This document shows, in pieces, positions 8,003 through 16,298 of a stretch of 64,000 nt of DNA (within the stretch, counting starts at the first letter, position 1; every line of letters begins with the position of its first letter). A model generated the notes under the pieces. The model made no database searches and was not told the origin of the DNA. It saw only the letters and a list, made by a program, of their open reading frames with translations. The stretch comes from Bacillota bacterium (GTDB lineage: Bacteria > Bacillota > UBA4882 > UBA8346), in assembly GCA_023392595.1 (NCBI GenBank), contig JAEVYU010000021.1, positions 1 to 64,000 on the forward strand, in the 5' to 3' direction. The translations under genes and the position numbers were made by a program.

Positions 8003-9407
8003 GAAACCGACCTTTGGAAGGCGGATCTGGGAAAATAGCCTAATTTCTAAAATAACGGCATCTTGGCTTCATAAAAGCGCCGAATTAAAAGCCCTTTGCG
8101 CCCGCTATGGACTGTCAAAATGGAAACCTTATCTGGAATCACTGCTTGTCCTAGCCATTATTTTCATGCCGGTCATTCGGTCCTGGGAATTAATTTTGCC
8201 TTTATTGGCGTTGTTATGGCTTGAAAACCGCAGCTCCCGGCGCCCGGTTGCCCGTGAATTGTTTATTATGGGATTGATTGTAGTCGCAAGTGCGGTTTTC
8301 TCAGGTAATTTGCGCGTCGGAATATCCAGTTTAACTACTTTTAGCTTTTGGCTGGGACTTGCTTATTTGGTCAGTAAGGCAGTTTCGCCGGAACTGGTCC
8401 AAAAATTACTTGGAAGCTTATGTTTTTCAAGTTTCATTTGGATAATAATTGGTTTTTGGCAACAAATGAGCGGAGTTCCAACCCCAACAGGGTGGCTTGG
8501 AAATGAACAAATCAATTATATTAAAGTCCGGAGCTATTCGGTTTTTGGTAATCCCAATATTTTCGCTTTATACTTACTCTTGATCCTGGGCATTTCCTGT
8601 GATTTTATTGTTTTTTTCGCAAAAAGCCTAAAATATAGAACCGGCTTTTTTAAAAATAAAAGATCATCGGCGTATTATCTCCCCCAAAACGTTAAGGGCC
8701 TATGTACCCGTGACGAAGAGGGAGGGGTACTCCTTTGGATGAATCTCATTTCATTCGTTTTAATCCTGTGTTTCACTTTAACCGCTTTATATTATACCTA
8801 TTCCAGGTTCGCCTGGTTTCTGAGTTTGATTTGCTTGGTCCGGTTTTGGCCTCGTTTTGGAAAGAGGCGTTGGTTAATTGCCGGCACGGTTGTTTTATTT
8901 CTTTGCACGGTACAAGGTTTTAGAATCAGAATGGCTCCTTTATTGAGCTTCACCGATAGTTCCATGGGATACCGGATTCTTATCTGGCAAGGTGTTTTAA
9001 AGGCTATTGCCGATCATTGGCTGTGGGGAACAGGACCCGGTAGTTTTGGGATGATTTATCCATGGTACCGGATGTCAAATACCGCGAGTATCCATGCTCA
9101 TCAACTTTATTTGCAAATTTGGTTAGAAAACGGAATTTTGAGTTTGATGGCTTTTTTATGGCTGTTCCGAAAGCCCGTGGCAAGATGTTGGTATTTGTTC
9201 GTCCATAGGGGCAGTCGAGTCTTGGGTCCCTCAACCATAATATCCCCGGCGGCCGATTTATCTGCTTTGATTGTAACCATTTTCTTAGGTTACGGCCTGA
9301 CTGAGTCATGGACACAAAATCATTTGATAAGTGGTTATTTTTGGTTTTTTTATGGTCTATGGGTATCAAGCACCCGCACGTTAAGCAAGGAGAGAATCAC
9401 GGGATGA
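7989..9407 (+). CDS. O-antigen ligase/polymerase-like (Wzy/WaaL family) membrane protein
   Basis: This 472-residue protein has about ten hydrophobic helices and the Wzy_C signature late in the chain: WGTGPGSFGMIYPWY, then a periplasmic HAHQLYLQIWLENGILSL. In the family this loop carries residues for glycan transfer from an undecaprenyl carrier. It probably polymerises or attaches a cell-wall or surface glycan. It overlaps the DUF4330 gene by 14 bp upstream, and its stop overlaps the csaB start (ATGA) downstream, so it sits tightly in an envelope operon. Substrate is unknown. Whether it acts as ligase or polymerase cannot be decided from sequence. Confidence 0.88.
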   Translation: MAVAEKPTFGRRIWENSLISKITASWLHKSAELKALCARYGLSKWKPYLESLLVLAIIFMPVIRSWELILPLLALLWLENRSSRRPVARELFIMGLIVVASAVFSGNLRVGISSLTTFSFWLGLAYLVSKAVSPELVQKLLGSLCFSSFIWIIIGFWQQMSGVPTPTGWLGNEQINYIKVRSYSVFGNPNIFALYLLLILGISCDFIVFFAKSLKYRTGFFKNKRSSAYYLPQNVKGLCTRDEEGGVLLWMNLISFVLILCFTLTALYYTYSRFAWFLSLICLVRFWPRFGKRRWLIAGTVVLFLCTVQGFRIRMAPLLSFTDSSMGYRILIWQGVLKAIADHWLWGTGPGSFGMIYPWYRMSNTASIHAHQLYLQIWLENGILSLMAFLWLFRKPVARCWYLFVHRGSRVLGPSTIISPAADLSALIVTIFLGYGLTESWTQNHLISGYFWFFYGLWVSSTRTLSKERITG

Positions 9408-10492
9408 ATGGCTTTACAATTTTTGGCTATTACGGCCGGGGTAATTTGGGGGATGAAACCAATCTGCGAGAATTGCTCTCCTTCATCCGGGGATTCAATC
9501 CCTTGGCTGAGATAACAGTGATATCCGCTAACCCCAGCCGGACATCCCAACGCTATGGTGTGAACGCTGTTGGAAAGTTTCATTTTATCGACATCTGTTT
9601 TGCGATTTGGCATACGGATGGTTTAATCGGGGGAGGAGGAAGTTTGTTTCAGGACCGTACCAGTTTGCGGAGCCTCTTGTATTATAGTTTTTTGGTTCTG
9701 CTGGCAAAATTTTTTCATAAACCGGTTTGTATGTATGGTCAAGGAATTGGTCCGATTCGTTCATTTGTAGGGAGGATTATCAGCGGTTTTGCATTGTCAA
9801 GTGTTGGTTTGCTCACCGTTCGTGACAGACTGTCCATTATTGCCCTTTCTGAACTGGGTGTCAGCAAACCGGAAATTTATATTACGGCTGAACCATTGCT
9901 TGTTCTAAAGGAACTTCCAGTTTCCATGGTTCATCAGTATTGGCAAGGGCGCCCCGGTGAAAAACGGCTGAGATTAGGGTTAATCATTCAGAAGAATGGC
10001 TGCATGCAAAAGAAAATTTGGTGTCGATTGCTGGAATGTATTCGTTGGGACCAAAATATTGAGGTTTATTTGATACCCATCGACCCGGGCGATTTAAATT
10101 TTTTAAGGGAATTATGCCATTTTCAAAATATCGCGCTATTGCCATTGGAAAAAGAATGGGAGGATCTCCAGAAGGCTGTTGGGGGTCTGGATTTGGTAGT
10201 TAGTACCAGACTGCATGGCCTGGTGGCATCCGTCGTTCAAAACGTCCCTTGCCTGGGAGTTGCGGTTGATCCAAAGATTGAAGGGTTTTGTTTACAGACG
10301 GGAGTACCGTTTTTGAGGCCCACCAGTAAAATGGAGTGGCTAACCGTAAGTAACCGGATATTAAGTTTTCTTAACCAACCTTTACCGGAACGAAAACCAT
10401 GGGTGCAGCAGGTTGATTTTTGGAGAGCGCGGGCAATCGAAAATCAAGTCATATTAAAAAAGTTTATGATCCAGTCTGGCAGGGGAAGTTAA
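9404..10492 (+). CDS. csaB: polysaccharide pyruvyl transferase CsaB
   Basis: The 362-residue product has the CsaB start FGYYGRGNLGDE and the C-terminal signature STRLHGLVAS ... CLGVAVDPKIEGF. CsaB adds a pyruvyl ketal from PEP to the secondary cell-wall polymer. SLH-domain proteins bind that ketal, so the genome should encode SLH proteins (S-layer or OmpM-like). The start at 9404 shares ATGA with the upstream stop, with AAGGAGAG 8-10 nt before; an in-frame start further upstream (9308) would sit inside the ligase gene and is not credible. The tagA/wecG-type gene follows after 4 bp. Together they define a wall-polymer operon. Confidence 0.95.
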   Translation: MNGFTIFGYYGRGNLGDETNLRELLSFIRGFNPLAEITVISANPSRTSQRYGVNAVGKFHFIDICFAIWHTDGLIGGGGSLFQDRTSLRSLLYYSFLVLLAKFFHKPVCMYGQGIGPIRSFVGRIISGFALSSVGLLTVRDRLSIIALSELGVSKPEIYITAEPLLVLKELPVSMVHQYWQGRPGEKRLRLGLIIQKNGCMQKKIWCRLLECIRWDQNIEVYLIPIDPGDLNFLRELCHFQNIALLPLEKEWEDLQKAVGGLDLVVSTRLHGLVASVVQNVPCLGVAVDPKIEGFCLQTGVPFLRPTSKMEWLTVSNRILSFLNQPLPERKPWVQQVDFWRARAIENQVILKKFMIQSGRGS

Positions 10493-10496
10493 GAAA

Positions 10497-11204
10497 ATGG
10501 ACTATATCATTGATCTCCCGGTAAGTCTTTATACAAATGAAGAGATTCTGGCTTTGATTGACCACTGGTTGGCAAAGCGGGAACGTTCAAGACATATTAT
10601 AACTTTGAACGCATTGATGGTAATGACCGCATCACGGCTTACATCTCTGAGTGACATCATGCATCAAGCCGATTTAGTGACAGTGGACGGGTATGGAATT
10701 GCGGAAGCCCTCCATAAAAGGGGATTGAAAGTCCAGCGTTTCACCGGAGTTGATTTAACAAGGCAATTATTAAAACAAGCTTGTCAGAAAACCTACTCGG
10801 TCTATTTTTTGGGTGGCACTCAAAAGATCGTCACAGCTCTCGGGCGCGTGTTGCCTATCCGGTGGCCGGGATTAAATATATCCGGAGTCCGGGACGGTTA
10901 TGGCAATTTGGATCCTGATGGCGCTGTTTTTGATGAAATCATCTCCAAACAGCCTCATTTATTGCTGGTGGGACTGGGTGTGCCTCAGCAGGCTTTATTT
11001 TTGGCAAAGATTTTGCCATATTTACGGGGAACTGTCGGTATTGGCGTCGGGGGTACTTTTGAGGTTCTTAGCGGTTTGAAATCCGAAGCTCCCAAATTTT
11101 TTCGCAACCATGGATTGGAATGGTGTTATCGAATGCTTCAAGAGCCCCGAAGATTAAAACAGCTTCCATGTTTGGTCCAGTTTTGGTACCGTTATTTGCG
11201 GTAA
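10497..11204 (+). CDS. WecG/TagA/CpsF family glycosyltransferase (GT26)
   Basis: This 235-residue GT26 protein has IITLNALMVMTA, a DLVTVDGYGIAEAL motif with the expected catalytic Asp, QRFTGVDL, and the C-terminal VGLGVPQQALFLAK ... GVGGTFEVLSG ... GLEWCYRMLQEPRR. TagA-type enzymes transfer N-acetylmannosamine (WecG: ManNAcA) from UDP-sugar to an undecaprenyl-linked GlcNAc, an early step of wall-polymer synthesis. It follows csaB by 4 bp, and pairing of csaB with tagA is typical of the SLH-anchoring polymer. The donor sugar is not readable from sequence. Confidence 0.93.
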   Translation: MDYIIDLPVSLYTNEEILALIDHWLAKRERSRHIITLNALMVMTASRLTSLSDIMHQADLVTVDGYGIAEALHKRGLKVQRFTGVDLTRQLLKQACQKTYSVYFLGGTQKIVTALGRVLPIRWPGLNISGVRDGYGNLDPDGAVFDEIISKQPHLLLVGLGVPQQALFLAKILPYLRGTVGIGVGGTFEVLSGLKSEAPKFFRNHGLEWCYRMLQEPRRLKQLPCLVQFWYRYLR

Positions 11205-11222
11205 TATAGCGAGGTGTGTCGA

Positions 11223-12110
11223 ATGTTAATGAAAAATATTTCCTGGAATTGGGTTTATATTCGCAGGGAGATTAGGGATTATATCGGAATATTGGTTGGT
11301 GTTACCATTACGGCTCTTTCATTGGTTTGGCTGTTAATTCCCAATAAAATCGCAGCCGGCGGGGTTAGCGGATTGGCCATCGTTTTTTACTACTTGTGGA
11401 AATGGCCGGTTTCTTGGATGATGCTGATGTTGAATATTCCGCTCTTTTTGGCTTGCCTATGGGCTTTTGGACCGCGTTTTGGCGCAAAGACCTTGTTTGG
11501 AGCAGCTTTTCTCTCTATTATGACGCAATTTTGGGAGTCCGTAGTCAATTTATTTCCCTTGACCAAAGATCCCTTATTGGCATCTTTATATGGGGGAGTT
11601 ATCGCCGGTATTGGTATGGGGATTGCCTTTCGTTTCCGGGGTACCACCGGCGGCACGGATTTAGCCGCCCAGTTGCTTAACCGTTTTGCCGGAATTCCGG
11701 TAGGCCAGGGATTGCTATTTTGTGATAGCGCGGTCATTATTTTGGCGGGTTTGGTGTTCCGCAGCACCGAGTTAGCATTGTATGCCATTATGACTCTGTT
11801 CATTACCAGTAAGGTTTTGGATGCAGTTTTAGAAGGCTTTAATTATGCCAAAGCGGCTTTTATTATCTCCGAGCACTCTGAAGAAATTGGACGGAGAATT
11901 ATACATGACTTACAGCGGGGGGCAACCGGCCTATTCGGACGCGGCTTATATTCAACGGCTCAAAAAGAGGTTGTTCTTTGTGTAATATCCCGGGCTGAGG
12001 AATTTAGGCTCAAAGAGTTGGTTCATCAGATTGACCCCGGAGCTTTCATTATTATTACAGATGTCCATGAGGTTTTGGGAGAAGGGTTTAAAAATGAAAT
12101 GAGAGTGTGA
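11223..12110 (+). CDS. YitT family membrane protein (DUF161 + DUF2179)
   Basis: The 295-residue product has five or six hydrophobic helices (1-200) typical of YitT/DUF161, with PNKIAAGGVSGLAIV and GTTGGTDLAAQLL. A cytosolic DUF2179 domain follows at about 210-290 (GATGLFGRGLYSTAQKEVVLCVISRAE ... PGAFIIITDVHEVLGEGF). Function is unknown; it is a broadly conserved Bacillota inner-membrane protein, sometimes considered a transporter. ATG 11223 is preferred because GAGGTG lies 6 nt upstream; GTG 11214 falls inside that RBS. It is the last gene of the envelope operon and converges with the dedA-like gene. Confidence 0.9.
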   Translation: MLMKNISWNWVYIRREIRDYIGILVGVTITALSLVWLLIPNKIAAGGVSGLAIVFYYLWKWPVSWMMLMLNIPLFLACLWAFGPRFGAKTLFGAAFLSIMTQFWESVVNLFPLTKDPLLASLYGGVIAGIGMGIAFRFRGTTGGTDLAAQLLNRFAGIPVGQGLLFCDSAVIILAGLVFRSTELALYAIMTLFITSKVLDAVLEGFNYAKAAFIISEHSEEIGRRIIHDLQRGATGLFGRGLYSTAQKEVVLCVISRAEEFRLKELVHQIDPGAFIIITDVHEVLGEGFKNEMRV

Positions 12111-12118
12111 AAGCGACA

Positions 12119-12745
12119 TCAATTAGGGTCCGATTGCTTTTTGGGTTTAATCATCGATTTTATTAAACCCGCTAAAGTAAAAAATAGCATACCGGCTAAA
12201 GAGATAAGGCCTGCTTGTTTCACCCAAGGAAGCGCATTCCCCCAATGGGCTCCCAGTTGCCGGCCGAGGACCACTAAAGCAAAGAAAAAAATCAAATTGC
12301 TGAGCAGGATAGAACCTAGGACTTTTGCATTCCCGAGTTTCAGGAAGCCACAGCAAAGCACGGTATATAAAGTCATTCCCGGCACAAGTTTACCGAGGTA
12401 AATCATGTATAAACCATAACGTTTAAACCAATGAAGAGCTTTCTGGTAACGAGCGAAAGTGATGATCCGATTGAGGGGGGATTTTTCCAATAAAGTGGCG
12501 CCATATTGATGAGTTAAATGGTAAAGCAGCAAACTTGAACTAAACATCCCACCGGCTGTGGCACTGACGATGATCAAAGGCGCCCAAACCGTTCCTGCCG
12601 AAAGATAGGCTGCAAAAAGGGTAATCGTTTCCAGTGGAGTAGGGGGGAAAAAAAGATTGACGGCGGCAACCATAAAAAGCAATCCGAAAAGCACCCATGG
12701 ATTGTCGATAATCCCTTCAATTTGCGCAAGAATAGTATTAAAAAT
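12119..12745 (-). CDS. DedA/VTT-domain membrane protein, probable ATT start
   Basis: The conserved part carries FPPTPLETITLFAAYLSAG, GKLVPGMTLYTVLCCGFLKL and a terminal hydrophobic helix, all expected of the DedA/SNARE-associated (VTT) family. Members flip or scramble phospholipids or undecaprenyl phosphate. The first ordinary start is GTG 12694, but it has no SD sequence and cuts into the first helix. An ATT at 12745 is in frame, has GGAGG exactly 6 nt upstream and restores an N-terminal helix (IFNTILAQIEGIIDNPW) resembling DedA N-termini. ATT is a rare start (known in infC), so I extend to it with caution. It lies downstream of the TPR operon on the same strand, separated by the structured element at 12775-12822. 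Confidence 0.75.
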   Translation of the reverse strand: MFNTILAQIEGIIDNPWVLFGLLFMVAAVNLFFPPTPLETITLFAAYLSAGTVWAPLIIVSATAGGMFSSSLLLYHLTHQYGATLLEKSPLNRIITFARYQKALHWFKRYGLYMIYLGKLVPGMTLYTVLCCGFLKLGNAKVLGSILLSNLIFFFALVVLGRQLGAHWGNALPWVKQAGLISLAGMLFFTLAGLIKSMIKPKKQSDPN

Positions 12746-12774
12746 AGACTGCCTCCAAGGTTCAACCAGATTGT

Positions 12775-12822
12775 CTCAACTGCTGGGCTTCAAACCCTCG
12801 GCTTCAGCCGGTGGTGGTTGAG
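12775..12822. repeat. IS200/IS605-end-like structured element (remnant)
   Basis: CTCAAC (12775-12780) pairs with GTTGAG (12817-12822). Enclosed are two small hairpins, GGG-CTTCAAA-CCC (12785-12797) and CGGC-TTCA-GCCG (12799-12810), giving a three-way-junction shape. This resembles the palindromic right ends of IS200/IS605 tnpB elements, from which guide RNAs arise, but no tnpB or tnpA is present. The resemblance is from memory and unverified. It could also serve as an mRNA 3' structure for the TPR operon. Confidence 0.4.
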
Positions 12823-12885
12823 TTCATTTAGTATTTCCGAAGTTTTGGGAATCATAAGTTTTTTTGCTCCAAGAAATTCTTTTAT

Positions 12886-15800
12886 TTATAACAATTTCCG
12901 GGCCTGCAAATCAAGTACCAGTTCTTTGGCTTCTTTTTTGAGGGCAGCGTATTTATCAGGATATTTTTCTTGTGTATAAACTTTTAAGGCCTCATCGTAA
13001 GCCCGAAAAGCGCTGGTATACCATTCGGGTTTAGCTTCGGCTTCCGCGAGCTCTCTGGCTAGGGTTTGCAGGTTTAATTGTAGAATCGCATATAATTGGG
13101 GAAAACGTTCTAAAGTGTAAACTTTTAAAGCACAAAGATAAGCGTCATAGGCATTTTTTAAATTTTTGGCCCTGGTCTCATTTTGGGCCAAAAATTGATA
13201 GATGTTCCCCAAACTGTTTTGGATCATCGCGAAATCCTTCGGGAATGACTCGAAAGTTTTAACTTGAAGCGCGGCCTGATAAGCAAGGGCAGCTTTTTCA
13301 TAGTATGAGGAATCTTTTTCGATTTCTGCCAAGTCACTACAGGTATTACCGAGTAAATTTTGGGTCGTAGCATAATCCTGGGGATGATTATCTTTAGTAT
13401 ATACCTGTAAGGCTTTCTCCAAAGCGTTGATGGCTTGTTTGAAGTGCAACGCTTTGGCCTCGATTTCCCCCAATTTCAAATGGACAGTACCGGTGTAAAG
13501 TTGGCTAAGAGCAAACGACTCCGGTCCCTGCTTGGTTGAGAAGAATTTTAACGATTCACCAAGAGCATGGAGGGATTTTTTTAAGTTGGAGACTTTATCT
13601 TCCGTCTCTGATAGTAACAAGAATGCCAGACTTTGATTTTGCCGGGTCTCTCCGTATAGCATCGGAAAACATTCGATGGTGCGCACACGGATAGCGTTTT
13701 GAAAACAAGTAAGCGCCATTTTACAGTGGGTTGTTTTGTTTTCAACCTCGGCGAGCAAGGTGTAAGTTTTACCCAACCAATGCTGGGATGTGGCAAATTG
13801 CATGGGGAAGGACTCAAAAGTTTGTACCGTGAGAGCCTGGCTCAAACTTTCAATGGATTTTTTGCAGTTGATAGCCTTATCTTCCGATTTTGCCAATAAA
13901 CAATAAACAATGCCTAAGTTTTGGTGAAGGTTGGCATATTCAATCGGTGATTGAGTCGGACTTTTTTGTTTCAGGCTTTCATGATAGTAGGTAATCGCTG
14001 ATTTATAATGAGCCGGTTTGTCTTCAATTTGGGCAAGGGACCGGTAAACATCCCCGAGCAAGGTTTGGATGGTTGCATACCGTTCCGGATTGGAATTCTT
14101 AGGGAATGTTTGCAATATTTTTTGATAAACCGAAATCGCCTGATGATAATTATCGGGGTTTGCCTCTAAGGCCGCCAATTGTTGATAAACATTTCCTAAA
14201 TGATTAAGGGTATCGGCATATTCTTTTGGGTGCTGTTCGTGAGTATACATATTTAAGCCATTTTGAAACGCTTGAATGGCCTGATGGTAATTTTCCACTT
14301 TGGCTTCGACTTCAGCTAAATTGCAATAGGTTAAGCCGATTTTATTTTGGGTAATTGCATATTCAAAGGGTTTACTTTCTTTCAAGAAAGTTTTCAAGGC
14401 CAACTGATAAAATTCAATCGCTTTATTGCTGTTGTCCGCTTTTTTCTCTAAATTAGCGAGTTGGTAAAAAACATCGCCCAGTTTTTGCTGAAGCTCTTCG
14501 GCACGGAGCGCTTTGGGTAAATTTTTATTTTGAAGGGCATCCGAATAGAATTCCAACGCTTTCTTGAGATTATCACGCCGGTTTTCGGATTCTGCCAATT
14601 TTTCGTATGCGCATCCGAGTTCGGTCAGAATGATAGCTTTCTCTACATGGTATTCGGATCTTTTATGTAGAAATTCCCAGGCGCTTTGGTAGGCATTGAT
14701 CACTTGCTGATAATTGAAAATGCCGTTTTCCATTACAGCCAGTTGTTTATAAATTTCAGCAATGCTTAGTTGCGTTCTCAAAATTAAAAGTTCCGGCAGG
14801 GAATGCTTTTTAGTATAGGTAGCAAGGGTTTCCTCAAAGGCAAGCAAGGCTTGCTTGAGATGAAAAGCTTTATTATTTAATTCAGACAGTTCAAAATAAA
14901 TATTGCCTAAGATAAAATTGATAAGGGCATAGTCTTTAAGGTAAAGGGGTTTGGTGTAATATTGGAGGGCTTCTTTTAATAGAGAAACCGCCAAATTGAA
15001 ATTATGTTGCTTATTTTCGGAGATTCCCAGATAAAAATGGGTAAATCCAAGATATTTCTTTACTAACATCCCTTGATATTCTTCATCGAAGCTTCCTTTA
15101 AGCGCCGCATTCAAAGCTTCAATGGCTTGGCGGCAATTGAATGAGTCATCCGTTTGAAAGGCCATTTTAAGATAGGCGATGCCCAAATTAATTTGACAAA
15201 TCGTTGCATCATGCCCTGACGGACTATGATCTGGCAATGCTTCCTTAAAAAAAGTTACCGCTTCCCTGTAATGGGCGATCGGTTCGGATAATCCCGACAG
15301 AATCAGCTGGCACCACCCGGCAGTTTTGAGAACGGGCCTTCTGGCATCGGGATTTTGCTGAAAGGCAGTAGAACGCAAATAATCCCGGCATATATCACCG
15401 GCAAAAACAGCTGCGGCAGAAATCGCATGATCTTCTTGATTCGGTTGTTGCTTACAGGTAATACTCCTTAATGCAGCGGTAGCGATAAGCGATACTAAGG
15501 TTCCCGAGAGGGGTTCGTTGTTTTGAACGGAAAATTCCTTGAATTCATGATAAATCTCCTGAAGCTTTTGAAGGGAATCTTCAGGAATGAAAAGATAAAT
15601 CCGGATTAGTTTTTGAAATGTTTCCGTAAATTTCCCGTTGATGGATGGTGTTTTGAAAAGTTCAGGGTAGATTTTAGCAGCAACTTTTGCCCCGATTGCT
15701 GGAGAGTAATTTTCCAACGACGGGTTTAATACTGTTTGTAATCTGTTTACATCCGACTTATTTAAACTGATCCGGGTAATCTTATTCCGCTCAAGTTCGG

Positions 15801-16287
15801 GTAATTGGATACCCGGATTCAAGGATGGATTGATTAGTTGTTCGTCAAAAACGGTTTTTTCCAGGCCGGATTCTTCCGCTTGCCCGTAAAAGGCCTTGGC
15901 ATTCACTTGAGCTTTCGCGGAATGAATGGTAATAACAGGTAGACCGCTGCCTTTGATGAAACCAAGCGCATAGGGAATAAAGGGGGATAGCCCATCGAGC
16001 ACGACGAATCCTAAAATACTATTCATGACCTGGCCTTTTAGTTCGCTGAAACAGGCTGGAGATTGGGTGAATTCTTCACCAAGCCGTTTCGGGACAATAC
16101 CATGATCATGGAACCAATTTTCCAGAGCCAGAAAGAGTTCCAGTGGGCAATGATTGCCGGAGATCAAAAGTCCCTGTAGTTCATAGGACATGATAGGGCC
16201 TTGCGCATTCAGGGTGTCCGCAAGCTCCATCCGGATACTATCATTCAGTAATTTTTTTGATTGGTTCAGTGTGAACATTGTTTTCAC
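12886..16287 (-). CDS. large TPR protein (1133 aa) with N-terminal Rossmann/TIR-like domain
   Basis: Residues 1-160 form an alpha/beta domain with LGFVVLDGLSP followed by YALGFIKGSGLPVITI (about 89-115). It is clearly paralogous to the N-terminus of the 3526-aa neighbour, including the SGLEKTVF segment after it. A helical, non-repeat region follows to about 330, then roughly 16-17 TPR-like units of 47 residues: YAxxQNxLGxxYxxLAExE ... NxxxAIxAYQxALxVYTxExxP. The last unit ends EALKVYTQEKYPDKY, as in the neighbour. It lies 11 bp after the larger gene, so it is translated from the same mRNA. Start may be GTG 16287 or ATG 16278. No signal peptide or membrane helix was seen. It is probably a cytosolic scaffold; function is unknown. 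Confidence 0.85.
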   Translation of the reverse strand: MKTMFTLNQSKKLLNDSIRMELADTLNAQGPIMSYELQGLLISGNHCPLELFLALENWFHDHGIVPKRLGEEFTQSPACFSELKGQVMNSILGFVVLDGLSPFIPYALGFIKGSGLPVITIHSAKAQVNAKAFYGQAEESGLEKTVFDEQLINPSLNPGIQLPELERNKITRISLNKSDVNRLQTVLNPSLENYSPAIGAKVAAKIYPELFKTPSINGKFTETFQKLIRIYLFIPEDSLQKLQEIYHEFKEFSVQNNEPLSGTLVSLIATAALRSITCKQQPNQEDHAISAAAVFAGDICRDYLRSTAFQQNPDARRPVLKTAGWCQLILSGLSEPIAHYREAVTFFKEALPDHSPSGHDATICQINLGIAYLKMAFQTDDSFNCRQAIEALNAALKGSFDEEYQGMLVKKYLGFTHFYLGISENKQHNFNLAVSLLKEALQYYTKPLYLKDYALINFILGNIYFELSELNNKAFHLKQALLAFEETLATYTKKHSLPELLILRTQLSIAEIYKQLAVMENGIFNYQQVINAYQSAWEFLHKRSEYHVEKAIILTELGCAYEKLAESENRRDNLKKALEFYSDALQNKNLPKALRAEELQQKLGDVFYQLANLEKKADNSNKAIEFYQLALKTFLKESKPFEYAITQNKIGLTYCNLAEVEAKVENYHQAIQAFQNGLNMYTHEQHPKEYADTLNHLGNVYQQLAALEANPDNYHQAISVYQKILQTFPKNSNPERYATIQTLLGDVYRSLAQIEDKPAHYKSAITYYHESLKQKSPTQSPIEYANLHQNLGIVYCLLAKSEDKAINCKKSIESLSQALTVQTFESFPMQFATSQHWLGKTYTLLAEVENKTTHCKMALTCFQNAIRVRTIECFPMLYGETRQNQSLAFLLLSETEDKVSNLKKSLHALGESLKFFSTKQGPESFALSQLYTGTVHLKLGEIEAKALHFKQAINALEKALQVYTKDNHPQDYATTQNLLGNTCSDLAEIEKDSSYYEKAALAYQAALQVKTFESFPKDFAMIQNSLGNIYQFLAQNETRAKNLKNAYDAYLCALKVYTLERFPQLYAILQLNLQTLARELAEAEAKPEWYTSAFRAYDEALKVYTQEKYPDKYAALKKEAKELVLDLQARKLL

Positions 16288-16298
16288 AATCCTTGACT

